From NCBI GenBank assembly GCA_035582835.1, contig JAYKAV010002932.1, positions 1,084,500-1,148,499 of the forward strand: 64,000 bases of DNA, read 5' to 3'. The notes beneath the pieces were generated by a model. That model ran no database searches. It was given only the letters and a program-made list of their open reading frames with translations, and had not been told where the DNA came from. How positions within the stretch are numbered: position 1 is the stretch's first letter; each line of letters starts with the position of its first letter. The DNA is from Phoebastria nigripes. Taxonomy: Eukaryota; Chordata; Aves; Procellariiformes; Diomedeidae. This document shows positions 1-14,598 of this stretch, piece after piece. Both the position numbers and the translations under genes were made by a program.

Positions 1-362
1 GGCAGGCGGGCGGGCCCGGCCGGGCGGCGCGGCGGCTCTGGCTGTCCGGTGGTTCCTGTGCAGGGCGGTAGCTTCAGGCTTGGCCGAGGCGGCGGCGGGC
101 CCGAGCCCGGGGGGGAGCCCCCGGGACCCCCGGCTGTGCGGCCGGGGCGGCTCCGCCTCGGCTCCCCGGCCCAGGGCCGCGGCGAGCTCTCGGAGACGGT
201 GTCGGTGAACGGTCCTGGATGCGCTGGAGCTGGTAGGGCCGCGCCGAAGCGGCCGGGAGGCTGCGCCGCGCTCCTCCGCCTCCCCGGAGGCCTCCGTGGC
301 GCCGGGCTGGGGCGCCCGCGCCTCCCCTCGCCCCCCCCGGGTGCTGCGCTGTGCCCCATTAA

Positions 363-2096
<1,734 letters not shown>

Positions 2097-2116
2097 TGCC
2101 GCCATGTTTGCGCTTG

Positions 2117-2671
2117 ATTAAAAGTGGGTGAGACTAGAGACTTTCTTCTGACTTCCCGACCCATCGCTGGCTGCAGTTGCTGCCCACACGATTCCGCTGC
2201 CCAGCTGGGAGGGTTCGGGTTTGTCTGAAGCAGGGGAAAGCTATGTATTTTTATGGCCATTAAACTCTAGCGAGCTTCCCAGATCAACCTGCACAGCCCC
2301 CTGCAGAGAGTTCATGTGCTTACGTGAGGGCGCCGAAGCCTTAGAATTATGCTTTGATTTCAGGGACGCACTGCTGCTGTCAGGTCCCCGTTTCATTTTT
2401 AAGGAACAAAACGTCTTATTTTTTAAATGCCCCGTGTTGACTTGGACGCGGCTGTGTTTGCAGCAGACACAGCTGAGGGACAGGGCTGCTGGTCAAGCAC
2501 CTCTGCCAGCGTCGGTGGAAGGGCTCCGCTCCGCCGGCGGCGGTGCGGCCGGGCTCCCGCTTGGGGTGCCGGCGTGACGGGGTGGCGTGCCGTGAATTCC
2601 CTCTGGGGCGTGGGGGAGCGCTCGTGTGGGTTTCTACCTGGAGATCTGTGGGAGCAGGAAAGTGGAATAAA
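2117..2671 (+). terminator. Candidate polyadenylation signals of NUDT16L1
   Basis: ATTAAA at 2117-2122, 21 bases after the stop codon, a further ATTAAA near 2258, and AATAAA at 2666-2671. The canonical AATAAA would give a 3' UTR of about 0.6 kb. The choice between them cannot be made from sequence alone. Confidence 0.5.
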
Positions 2672-2689
2672 TGGCTTTGCTGAACGCTT

Positions 2690-5600
2690 CGCAGTCAGGA
2701 TCGTTCTTGACTGCCGGCACAGAGCCTGCGGCCACCCAGAGCTTTGGGGGTGCAGGGGCTGGGGTAGCGCGGTGCCTGTCCGTTCCCTCTGCCTCAGGGC
2801 TCTGCCCCTTGCTGGACTGTGCCGGGGTGAGAAGCTGGAGGGGCAGGAGAAGGCAGGGCCGAAGCTGCGGATGGCAGCCCCTCTCAGCTGGGGGAAGCTG
2901 GGGCAGAGGGGGCTGGCTCAGGGTGCTGCGCCGCTGCAAACTGTTGTTAAGCTTTTGCTGCTGGGTTACTCCACAATGGCTCACGCACCCAAGGTCTTCA
3001 GGCAGGGGCCTGGGGAGAATCTGGCTGCGCCGCTGCAGGTGCCAGAGCACCTCCCAGGCACTGGCTGTGTGTGGGGGGGTGTTTGTCCTGTCCGTAATGC
3101 AGCTGCTGCTGCGGCAGCCAGTGAGGAGCCCGGCTGCACTGAGGCTGTGCAGCCACAGCTGTGCAAGGCCCTTATCTCTGTGGGGGGAGGCATTTCAGCT
3201 GAGCCTTAGTAAAATCCGCTACCCATCCAGCAGTCCCACTGCAACATGGGCAGCTCTGTGCTGGAGGAGCTGCTCTCCCTGCTCCAGCTGTGCCCCCTCT
3301 GCCTGCTCTGAGCTGACCCCTGGCCTGGGGCAGCAGCAGCCCCCAGCCAGAGCCACCCCCAGCTTCACCCACCAGCAAAGAGGGCCTGTGGTCGCCCCAC
3401 ATCACAGCAGAGCACAAGGTCAGGTGAAGGTGCTCGAGCAGCTGATCAGAGGCAGGCTCCTGTGCAGAGTGACAAACGACTCAGAAAAGAGGTTCGGTTT
3501 AATTGAAGACGTTTAGAGAGAGGCTGATGGTGGCAGCACAATGCTCTTCAATAAATAATGGGCTGTGAGGCAGGGACAACACCTCAGAGGACGGGTGGCA
3601 GGAAGACACACAGACCAGTCACAGCTCCCCTCGGGACGTGCTCAAGTGCTGCAGCAGTGGAGTTGGGTTGTGTAACGGGCAGGATAGAAAGTGGGGGGAA
3701 CATCAGTCCCAGGCAATCGGCAGAGAAAGAGAGATTCAGTCTGGTCCAGAGAAAGCAAGTGCCGAGGAAAACCAGGGGCTTGAGTGGCTAAAGAAACTCA
3801 TATAAACCAACAGACGTGTTTAAGTAAAAAGAGGCTAAGCAAAAAAAAAAAAAACAAAACAAAACACCAAAACCAAAAAGTGGTAACACAGATGAGGCTG
3901 GAAGGGTGCTTCAGGTCTCTCCTAGGAGAGCACTGGGGCTGGGAGGGATGGCAGCAGCTCCTGCCATCACTTCCCCTGCCAGTGGGGGCCAGCCAGGCTG
4001 TGAGAGGAGCATAGGGGACAACGGGGACAGCCAAAGCCTCCCCGCCAGCGCCTCGGCAAAGCCAAGGCAACACCTGCTCCCCACGGGCAGCGCTGCAGGC
4101 ACAGCCGCTCGGCAGCGAGGCTGGGCAGGGGAGCGTGGCCAGGGTACCCCCTGAGCCAGCTCTGCCGGGCTGCAGGCTGCCAAGCACCCTGGTGAGGTGG
4201 TGGCAGCTGGAGTCCGGCCGAAGGACCCAGCCGGCTGCATGGCACGGGAGGGGGGACGCACAGGGAGCCCCCCCATGCGCTCCCAGGCTGCAGTGCCACG
4301 AGTGGCTCAGCCGAGCTGTTGGCTGCGCAGACCTGCCCCATTCTTCTGCAAGCGGCTCCACATCACTCAGGCAGGAGTGCGCAGCCCCGCAGAGGGGAAC
4401 TTCGGTGGCAGTGGGCTGCAAACCCACCATGCTATCTCAGCGCCCCAGCCACGGGTGGCAGAGCTCCTCTTCCACCCTGTGGCCCAGCCAAAACCCCAAG
4501 AGAGGCACCTTGGCCAAAGCTGCGAGCACCAGCCCCAGCTGAGCCTGCAGCTCCCTGCCCCATCGCATGTCATCTGCCGCAAAACCGCATCCCTTGAGCC
4601 TTACTCAGACTGCCTGCTGCATGCAGAGCAGCGGCCGCAACTGCACCCAGCACAGCTGACTGCACGGTGCCGCCCGCGCTTCTAAACTGAAGGGGAACCA
4701 GAGACGTATAGGTTGGAAGGAGCCTCTGGAGTGCTCTGCTCCAACAGCCTCAGAGCAAGGCCAACACCGAGGTCAGCCCTGGCTTCTTGGGGCTTGAACA
4801 TCTCCAAGGATGGACTCTCCAGCAGCTCCGAGCTTGACCATCCTCATGGAGACACCTTTTTTCCTTGTGTCAGTCATTGCGCTAGACCTCTTTGAGCCCC
4901 AGAAGAGGGACCAGCACCCCCCAGCAGAAGAGCCTGCTGCTGCTCCAAAACACAGTATGTGCTGGCCCCGGGGGCTGGATGAAGCTGCAGGCTGCAGGGC
5001 CAGCCAGGGCCGTGGGGGAAGCTGCGCTCACCAGGGTTCTCTGTGCCAGAGCCACCTTCGAGCTGAGCAGCAGCACACAGCACCAGCCCCGTGGCAGCCG
5101 TGGGCAGAGCAGGGAGCTAGTCTCAGCCACCCTTCTCGGGAAGCAGCATGGTACCACGCACAGTAAGCTCGCCTCCTGCACCCTTCTATTAATTAACTCC
5201 CACCTCTGGGTCTTACAGACACTGAAATGACTTTGTACAGTCATCCAGGCTGCAAGATCTTAACGTGCTTTCTTCCTCTTCTAAGTCTAAGCCTGACCTG
5301 TATTTTGTCTCATCCCCACGTCCGGCCCACACCCGCTGCCAGAGCTGGCACTGCCTGCACATACGGGCCATGCACCAGCTGCGGCTTAGACCGCCTTTGC
5401 TCAAGTCCCAGTTTCAAAATGAAAGGGGAAACGAGGAAGATGGTGCTGAGCAGGGGAGGAGCCTTGGCCAGGGAAGGGGGATTCGCAATGGGACCCTGGC
5501 AGGGGGCAGGGATACCTCGACCTCTGACACGTGCCCGGGCTGGGTGAGCTGCAGAGACTTTCACCTTAAAAGCGAAGTGCTTGCCCAACCTTGCTCCAAG

Positions 5601-6060
5601 GCGCTGAAAGGGTGCTTGGCCTGGCTGCGGCACATGGGTGCATCGGGGCCTCCACGCAGGCTGGACGTTAACTGCTGGTGAGCTGAGACACAGCCCCAGG
5701 CTGGCACAGCCATGGGGTCCTGCAGCCAGGCCAGGAGTTTCCTGGACAGCCGCAGGGAGACTGTCCACCAGCACGGCCCTGTGGTGTCGCCCAGACTATG
5801 GCCTGAAGCACACCAGTGAGCAGCTGGGGGAGCTTTTCTTCAGCAAGGAAAAGCTGTTGTGATCTGTGCACAGAGCTCATCCCCAAAGATCCTGCAAGAG
5901 TCCAGCCCCGGTGCCAGGGAGGGGGCATGCAGGGGAGGAGAAGGGCTCTGGACCAGACTCCGCAGGGCTCTGGCTGCAGCAGTGGCTCTATACCCCCAGC
6001 TCCCCTCCCCTGCTACGTTCCAACTTGGACAAAGGCAGGAAGATCTATACAGTATAATAT
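2690..6060. other. Intergenic spacer between the convergent NUDT16L1 and NAA60
   Basis: No coding exon with family resemblance was found on either strand. The interval holds an A-rich stretch at 3841-3870, a CR1 fragment at about 4690-4870, and GC-rich unique-looking DNA. Open frames up to about 280 codons are present but overlap one another in several frames, have no splice context and resemble no family I know. Confidence 0.55.
4690..4870 (-). mobile_element. CR1-type LINE fragment
   Basis: The + strand reads taggttggaaggagcctc followed by a decayed 'ctccaacagcctcagagca' block. This is the reverse complement of the 3' region of avian CR1 elements, so the element lies on the minus strand. 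It is 5'-truncated and diverged. The outer limits are approximate. Confidence 0.65.
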
Positions 6061-6084
6061 ATATATTTCACTATGAAATAGCAA

Positions 6085-6090
6085 TTTAAT
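6085..6090 (-). terminator. Candidate NAA60 polyadenylation signal
   Basis: ATTAAA on the minus strand (tttaat on +), 1.2 kb beyond the NAA60 stop codon. An AT-rich tract (6050-6070) lies just downstream. A distal alternative ATTAAA exists near 3500. No transcript evidence is available. Confidence 0.4.
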
Positions 6091-7285
6091 TCCCTGCCTT
6101 CTACTTGATGCATCCTGAATTAAATGCTGCTTTTTAAGTCGCTCCAGAGGGCTGGCGGGGCTGGGTAGTTTCTCATGCGAGGCAGTTACCCTCCCTGGAA
6201 GTTACCCACAGGAAGCACCAGTGGCAGCAGCTGACTTGGCAGGACCCAGACACGATCCTCACTCCCTGCTTCCCCTCACCCAGCTCCCACCTTCCCCTGC
6301 AACAAGGGCACGACCATATATTCTGGCAGCAGTGGCCTGCCAGGGCGCTTACGGCTCATTTACATGGTTGGTCAGTGCAGAGTCATTAGCCTCATTCACG
6401 CTGCTTTCAGTAGCCACGGTGTGGAAGCAGCAACTGAACCCCTCTACATCACGTATACGAATAGGAGCAAACCAGAGGCAAGGGAAGTGGCGGGGACAGT
6501 GCAACATGCACACAGACCGGTGACGCAAAGGGCCCTCAGCTACGGCACAGCCAGATGCCTCACACGACAGCCAGGCCTGCCCAGGCAGCGCTCGCAGGCT
6601 CCAGGGGTAAGTCAGGGCTGCAGCCTGTCAAATGTGAAGTCTGCCAAATCTCTGTGGAACCTGTGGAACAAGGAGTCCTGTCCAGGGGCTGGGTCACTGA
6701 CCAAGAGCCGTCATCACTGGAATCAGTGCAGAGCCGGGTGGTTCAGGAGATGAAAGGAGGAACAATCCTATGGAAGGACAAAGAGGGCAGCTGTCTTAGG
6801 GAAACCAGGTGTTACAGGTCTCTTCAAGCGTACTGGGGAGCCATTGTCCTGAAGACCTTGTTGTCAGAGGCCTGCAATGCAACTGGCAGCAAATGGGCTG
6901 TCAGTTACTGTGCGGGGACACTGAGCTGGGGAAAGAGCAAGGACTCAGTCACTCTGGGTCTTGCAAGCTGGTCTAAGAGCTGGGAAAAGGAGAGAGACAG
7001 CAGGGACAGGTTCAATCTGCTCTCAGGCTCTGGGCTCAAGTAAACAAGTTCAGAGTTCAAATTCCCTTCAAATGAAACCACTGGGAGTTTGGCTACCAGC
7101 TGGAGACTGGAGCACAGCAATGCCCCAGACACACGGCAGCTTGCCCAGCAGCAGAGCTGCAGCTTCGACAGCCCTCGCTCAAGTCAGCCGTGGGGCACCG
7201 CCGCTGTGTCGCTGCCAGCCTCAGGCAGAGAAGGGAGCTTTCCCCCAGGTACCTACCTTTGCTTTTTGTACATCTTCTGATCCAG

Positions 7286-10200
7286 TCACATCGTCCGGCT
7301 ATATTCAATCCCGCTCTTGGCAGAAATGCCAGACCAGGGCAGAAGGCTGCAGAGAAGGCTCTGGGCTTGTCGATATATCCTCTGGGGAATTGAACATGGG
7401 CTCAAGCTGGCTAGCGTTGATCCAATGTGCTGTAGGTAGTCAGTGGCCATCAGTTAAGGACAGTGACATTTACACTGTAACTTAAAAAATAACTTAAAAT
7501 ACTCCCTGGACTAGCACTCCCTAAAGAGACCCCGTGACACAGCAAAAGCTGCTCTGCTCAGTTAGACAGTCAGATCTGCTCCTTGTATTAATTGCCTGCT
7601 CCCTTCTATCAAAAGCAGGTCTGCTTTGCACCATAAAAGACGACAATTTGGGAACACCGGCTCCAACTTGTGTGGGAAATACCTCCTCTAAGCAGCTGCT
7701 AGTTCCCTCTGCACTCCACAGCAAGTTCCTGTGGGGACAGCAATCTATCCACCTGCCTGGAGAGGTTTGGACTGACTAGCTACACCTGGGAAATACCAGG
7801 TTTCTTCTCCATGATCCAACGACCTGAAATAAACTCCCAAAGTCGGTTTGAGAGCAGCCTGCTGAGATCCAGGCCAGGCCAGGGTCACAGGGGATCCTAG
7901 GCCACAGGAAATAAGACCAAGGGCTTCTCTGCTATGCTGCTGGACAAATCCTGCATCACACAAGCCAGAGCACGCCTAGCACTCTGGCTTAACACCAGCA
8001 TTCGCTATCACTGGCATCAAACTTGCTCCAACTTAGAATTCAATGTACCATCCTACGCTGCCTCCCTGAAATGTTCCCAGAGGAGTCGGGGGAGCTTGGG
8101 CACAAGCAGGTCCCTGTCAAATCCCTCTAACATTGCCTTCCTTCCAGCTTCAGATTAAACTCACATCTGAGCAGGCATCAGTCCCCAGATCTAGCCAGGT
8201 CACACTTTGCTAGATTGCCATTTTTAACCTCAAACATAGTGTGGTGTCTGCTTATTGTGTTCCACTGCTAATCAGACTGAAGGTAAAGGATATAAGATTG
8301 TCCAGGGTGGATGTCCGCCATTGATGTACAGGACGTAGGTAAAGCCATCTTTGAGGACCCCTCTGATGGAATAATAATAGGGAAGATAGTGGTGCTGTTT
8401 AAAGTCTCTGTTTTCATAGAAGTTTATTGCTGTGTTGTTAGTGGTGAGGACGTGCAGGTAGATGGCTTTGCAGTGATCTTGGGCAGTCGTTGATATATGG
8501 TCTTTTAAACTTTCAAGCAAGAGCGAACCTGTTGAAGGAAAGAGCAGCAGAATCACACAGTGCAGCTGCCTTCTCAGGGACAGCACAAGGGTTCGTAGGT
8601 CCCAGCTGAGATCTCTTGCACCCAGCATCTAAGCAGCGATTGCTGCACACACTTGAAGACCCCAGATCCCACCCAGTTCTCACAGACCCTCTCGATGAAT
8701 TTAACAGGACCACGCTACATAGTTTAATATGAATCTCGTCTCACCTATGAGCATGGCTTCACAAAACAGATTTTATGAAGACACAAACTTCTGATTCAAT
8801 AACCACAAAGATGAGCCAGACGTGGGAATCTGCCAGTAATGCCCATCCCCAGCCAAGCAGCTCTCAGCTTTGGGGAAGGTCAGTGAGTCATTTTCAGTGG
8901 TATCAGTTCCATCACACTTACTTATTTTAAAGCAATTTAAACCAGCAGAGAGTCAAAACAAGACTTCACAAGCAGGTTATTGCACTGCATCTGCTGAACT
9001 CGAATTAAAATCTAAGAACTGGTAGGATTTTAAGATCTCTTCTTAGGAGGAGGGCCAAAGCATAGTCTCACTCAACCTGGAAGTCAGCAGGAGAAACCAG
9101 AGAAAGGCACAGAGAATACTCCAGCCACAAGAGACCAGACCTGGAGGTTCATCCAAACCACCTGAGCACGGCATGAAGGACCCAGCAGAACCTGCAGGGG
9201 AACTTCTTCCATCAGGTGTGGTAACAACAGGCTAAAGAAATAGCTTAGCTGATACAAACACACAGATGAGATTGACGCTGCTGTGTCACAATCCCCAGAC
9301 CACTTCATGGTCACTTGATACTTAGTAGGAATTTATATGAGCCAAGCACAAAAAGACACTGAGACACATCAACAGGAGAGCAGTTTTAATTTTGTTATGA
9401 GATATTCCATTCTTCTATCTCACAGAAATCCAACTGCCCTCTGGTTTAAGAATAGCAGAGAACTAGAAACCAAAGCCTTTTAATGTCTGCCAGAGAAAAA
9501 CCAGAGCTTTAGTGCTTAAAAGTATGCCTGGGGTGAAAAGCCTCCTGCATGAAAGACTTCAGCTTCAAACACAAGTAGAAAAACACCCAAGAGAAAGGTC
9601 TCAGAAAAAGAAGCAGCAGGCAGCAGCTTCTTTAGCTTGTTTTGCTACAGGAACAAGCCCAAAGGTTTTGAGAGAGCATGCAACATACTGTCTAGATGTG
9701 ATGGATACAGGAAATACTGATACTGAGAGGAGAAAATTCCAGCAAGATAGAGCTGGAAAAAAAATAGCATTTGGAGACTGAAAGGGGACTCAGAACAGCC
9801 ACAACTTCACAGAACAGAAGACCCCTTTACCACCTTCTCTGAGCATTATTCTGTGCAAGTGTTTTCTTCTTTGTACAGAAAATTTATCTCCAGTAGCATT
9901 TCAATGCAAGTTTTAAATACAGTGCTCCCACTGAGGACTCCTCTGGTCATTTCTTTATGTATCCTATCGGTTTGTACCCTTCTAAACATGACTGGGGAAA
10001 AGGGACGACTCAAGGAAGAGAAGTTATACCTGTATCCACTGAAGAGACTCCAGATGTGCAACACTGGGTCATGCTGCCAAACCTGGCCTATTTCCTTTTG
10101 CAGATCAAAGATATAGATCATGCTTGAAATTGCACCAGAAGGGCACTTATTTGATGACAAAACACATCCTGCTCTAAGTGGAGATAAGCCCTTCTAACTG

Positions 10201-13200
10201 CAGGACTTTCAAATGGCTGCAAAAATGCTGCATGTTGCAGCAGGCATTCAGAGCTGACTTTTACATGCATTTCACAGATTTAATCAGGTCCAAGTTACAC
10301 TCTTTTTCCAGTTCCCTTTGTCTTTTTCTAAATGTTTGTTCTATCTGTTGAAGTTGAAAGGTTAAAAGCAGCTATATTTTCTGCCTCAGGGACGCGGCTT
10401 CTGATACCCATGAAAGGAAATCGCTTCAAACTCTGCTCCAGGGTGAAGTCTTAGCGCTTCAGTCAGTCTCAGCAGCAGGAGTGCAAGTTTTTGGCGTGCT
10501 CAGCTGTCCCCAAGGAACAAGACGGACAAAGCCCTGTGCTCTTTGGAAACATTTGCACATTGTGTTGTGCCTACACCAGTAAAAACATCTCAATGCACCT
10601 GCATTAACACCAAGAAGGCGATGTGAGTGCATCACCTTCCCAATTGCTGGTACAAATCACTGACAAGCTTGTCTCAAAAGGGTACTGCGGTGAAATGGTG
10701 CCGCTCCTTCAGTCATGCCCACTAGCCACACGTGGCAAACGACAGCAACAGAGTTGTCACTTAGCAGCATCTTACCTATTCCATGTTTTCTGAACTCCTT
10801 CACCACTCCAAGACTTAGGATGTAAGCAACTTGAGTGTCCACAGGAAAACTGGAAGCTAGGATGTCTCCATCCTGAGTAGAGATATAACAAGTTATTTAG
10901 TAGGATACCTGGGGAGGCACAGGAGAAGGCAAGAATCCCGTGCTGGAACATGTGAAAACAAGGCTATAGCAGGAAACTTCTCTTCACTGAACAGTCTTAG
11001 CTGAAGCTTCTGGAAAGGAGGTGGGGAGTTAAAAAAACCAAGCATGGTCCCTTAGGGGTTATTCCTACTTTCATACCATCTTCCCAGACGCAGAACACAA
11101 ATCATGATGTTTCCTTACTATACACATTATTTGTGGGCTTAGGGACAGAATATATTTGCATTCTTTACCAGGAAGGATTCAAAGTGCCAATTCTGGAGTT
11201 ACACATCAGTGTCTAGATCAATCCAGCAACAGTCTTTATTGCCTGCACGCTCCATCTGAGCTTCATGTCAGCTGGAAATCTCTGTACTGCTGTAGAGGAC
11301 AAGGAGCATGTTCTACAGGCTCAGTCGCCTGGAGCAGTGTCTGAATAAGCCCCTGGCTTTCAGCTTGGCTGGAACAAGAGCCTTTTGTTAGAGTTGCTGA
11401 AGATGCAGTTTCTGACTTTGACTAGCTTTGAGGTGAAGCCAGATAGCTAGAGTGAAGAGACCCATGCTACTCAATGCTCTCAGTTCCTACGAATGTTAAG
11501 ATTATTGTTTAATCATAACACTGACGGCCTTTTAGAAGTTATGCACTCTCTGCATTGCCCCTGCTTTTTTTTAATGCACTTGCCTATGCTGTTTTCCCTA
11601 CACTAACCCAGTGGTCTTTTCCTATACTGTCTTCAGTGACCATCTCTTCTTCACCTCTCTGCTGTACTGTGTTGTCTCTCCTGGCCTCCAAGCTCTGTTA
11701 TCCCTGAAGCCTGAGCCTTCTGCAGATTGGTTACCTCTGTTTCGTGTTCAAGACAGTGACTGTGTAAATGAAGCAGTTTCCGCAGGAAGTCAGAGGAGTG
11801 ACTTGCCCAGCACAGCTAACGAAGTTCAACCCTTACGTAAGAAAGGAAGAGGTTTGTTCTCCCACAGCTGCGCATACCTCAGTCACCAGCGATGACCAGG
11901 CACACTGAAAACAGCCAGGCAACAGTTAAATGGCCTGCTGCACAGTCACTTTTGGATTATGCTTGCATGATCTCATCTCTCCGCACAGCACATCAGGCAG
12001 CAAGCTTCCCATCGGGCCACAGCTGCCTAGCCCCAGCAGTAAGAGACTTTGTGGTACCAGGCTGCTCAGCAGCCCACATGTTCACATACATCCCACCACC
12101 CATGCTCCATTAGCTGGAAATAGGCGTGTTCCTGGTTTCTTAAATTAACTCAGGATCACTCTTATAAGTGACTGGATGGAGAGGGGAAAAAATACCCTGA
12201 ACAGGTCCCATCGCAGTTAACCATGGCAAGAGGTGGACTATTTCATACCGAAGCATAGTTTAGTAGCGTACCTCTTTATGCACCTTTGTTCTGCTCTTGA
12301 TCTCTGCCACTATCATTCCCACGATGGAGCCTCTATATGTGGCTGCGAGGGAAAAGAACTTCTTGTTGGAAGTGATATCTCGGTACCATGAGTCAGGGTA
12401 CCTGGGAAGGAAGAAAAAACAGGAACGTTTGGGGACACAAAGCCCATGGGGGCAGGCAGCGCCACAGCAAACAAGATGCTGCTCAACTGGAAATGGGCAG
12501 CAACACCTTTAAATGTCAGTCACTGGAACCGCAGGCCAATGTATTTTACACAGGACTAAGGAAGGGAAGCTGTACTACTGAAAGGGCTGTCTTCTGCAAA
12601 GACATACAGCCAAGTAGCTCAGCCATATGTCAATCTAAAGCTCTTTCTATGCTACTAATTTAGCTTATTCCATGAAATCTGGGTTAGGAAGTTATTCACC
12701 TTTCCTGTCTTAACTGTTGTATGGTATCAATGAACATCAAACAGCTGCTGTACCTCATTTGGTAGCATGGTTTCTTTCAATTGCATCTAAGCAGCAATGC
12801 AGGCTGCTCACATAATGGCCTCCTGCCTTGCTAAGACAACCACATTTTCATTTTACATTCATTGCTCAGAGCTTTCACTTCCATCTTTAGCAAGTTATTT
12901 TTAAATGCAAGATCCATCTGCCCTCATCTAAGAGTGTAAGGATCTCATTAATTTGATACACATGTGAAAAAAATACCGCATATTGGTACAAAATATCACA
13001 TCACCAGCCTCCGGCTCTCCTACTCCTCCTGCAGCTACTAAAGGGAAACTAGCATACACTAATTTATTTCGAAGTGAGAGTTCAGCATGCCTTGTTGTGC
13101 TGGTTTTGGCTGGGATAGAGTTAATTTTCTTCACAGTAGCTTGTATGAGGCTATGTTTTGGATTTGTGCTGAAAACAGCGTTGATAATACAGGCATGTTT

Positions 13201-14592
13201 TCGTTACTGCTGAGCAGTGCTTACACAGAGTCAAGGCCTTTGCTGCTTCTCACCCCACCCCACCAGCAAGGAGGCTGGGGGTGCACAAGAAGCTGGGAGG
13301 GGACACCGCTGGGACAGCTGACCCCAACTGACCAAAGGGATATTCCACACCATATGGCATATAGAGCTGGGGGAAGAAGAACGAAGGGGGGATGTTCGGA
13401 GTGATGGCATTTGCCTTCCCAAGTCACCGTTACGCGTGATGGAGCCCTGCTTTCCTGGAGATGGCTGAACACCTGCCTGCCGATGAGAAGGAGTGAATGA
13501 ATTCCTTGTTTTGCTTTGCTTGCGTGCACGGCTTTTGCTTTACCTGTTAAACTGTCTTTATCTCAACCCACGAGTTTTCTCACTTTTACTCTTCCGATTC
13601 TCTTCCCCATCCCACTGGAGGGGAGTGAGTGAGCAGCTGTGTGGTGCTTAGTTGCCGGCTGGGGTTAAACCAGGACACTTATGTTTAAAAGAAATCTACA
13701 AATTCAAAATATTATGAATGCTTTCGCTGGTTTGTTACATTTTATGCAATCTTAATTATAATCCACTAAAATCCTCTATAAACCTTCTCAACAAAGCTAA
13801 AGAAAAAAAATCCTTGAAGTCTACAGCTGTAGTTTCCCTGGATGCTTTAAGCCAGAAAGCTATCACTGTCCCCCAGAAAAGCTCCTTATTCCCGTGCTTG
13901 TGCAGACACAAGCATTTACCAAATGGGGGCCTGGGGAACTGACCTGGGACAGACTGAGATAAGCTTTAAGCCAGATCTTTGCCAGCAACAGTGATCCCAA
14001 GTACACAGGCAAATACTGTTCAGTCTCCCCCTGGGACATCCAGTAAGACAGTCCCTTAGGAACAGTTGCTCCCTGTCGGTTTGGTTCAGCTCTGAGGATG
14101 CTTTCTCAGCAAACGCTCCAGAACACAACTTTCTTTCACAAGCACAGGGATGCTGTCCTTCCTCCTGGAGGTGTGCTCCTTTCCCCATTTCATACAGTCT
14201 TTCCCAAGAAGCTGATCCACCCCCTTAATTACAAAGCCCATTTTTCTGCCAAAATCTGCATAGAGGAACTTTCTGATGACTTTAGGACCCTGCAGGATAG
14301 GCAGCAAAGGGCCATTAACAGGAACACCACCACAGCGCATAACAGATTCAGAACCTGCTGCTATCTTAGCAACAGTCCAGATGGCTGCAGAGCCTTTGGT
14401 GTCAGCTCTGAACTGGACCAGTGCAGGTTCACACCATTGTTTCTAGATCCCTGCCATCTCACACCCCAAACTGGTAACATACTCTATTGGGAACCAGTCG
14501 CCACAGAGCTGTTTCACTGTGTCTATGTCATCGTGGCAGAGAAGACGCAGGTTTACGTCCGTAAGTGCAGTCGGGGGCACCTCCTCTGTCAT
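7286..14592 (-). CDS. NAA60: NAA60, N-alpha-acetyltransferase 60 (NatF)
   Basis: GNAT-family enzyme that acetylates N-termini of membrane proteins from the cytosolic face of the Golgi (family knowledge). Coding exons, in transcript order: 14592-14483, 12401-12272, 10872-10776, 8528-8294, 7442-7286; together 729 nt, 242 residues, the same length as human. The start ATG (14592-14590) lies 6 nt inside an exon whose acceptor is cttttcttgcag, so 5' UTR exons lie upstream. The protein begins MTEEVPPTALTDVNLRLLCH and ends KSGIEYSRTM. The acetyl-CoA loop RKHGIG is at residues 108-113; the GNAT core includes LHVLTTNNTAINFYENRDF. The C-terminal segment after GGHPPWTI is the amphipathic membrane-binding tail in the family. 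All introns are GT-AG except the last, which is AT-AC (7443-8293). Confidence 0.96.
7443..8293 (-). other. U12-type AT-AC intron of NAA60
   Basis: On the minus strand the intron starts ATATCCTTT at 8293 and ends GGCCAC at 7443. A perfect minor-spliceosome branch site TCCTTAAC occupies 7460-7453, with the branch adenosine about 11 nt from the acceptor. Splicing here joins ATC TT to T GAC TAC, giving I-F-D-Y where human has I-L-D-Y, and keeps the frame to the conserved C-terminus. No GT donor nearby gives an equivalent product. Confidence 0.9.
13096..13677 (+). mobile_element. Solo LTR of an ERVL-like endogenous retrovirus
   Basis: A 582-base element starts tgtgctggttttggctggga and ends in ccaggaca, i.e. 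TG...CA termini. It is flanked by near-identical 5-base target duplications (cttgt at 13091-13095, cttat at 13678-13682). The 5' sequence is the familiar start of a common avian ERVL-type LTR. No gag, pol or env remnant flanks it, so it is a solo LTR formed by recombination. It sits in the first coding intron of NAA60, opposite to the gene's direction. Assignment to ERVL is from memory of the repeat family. Confidence 0.8.
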
Positions 14593-14598
14593 TCACGC

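Noticed and set aside
13096..13677. Possible full endogenous retrovirus
   Set aside because: No second LTR, primer-binding site, or gag/pol/env remnant flanks the element; it is a solo LTR.
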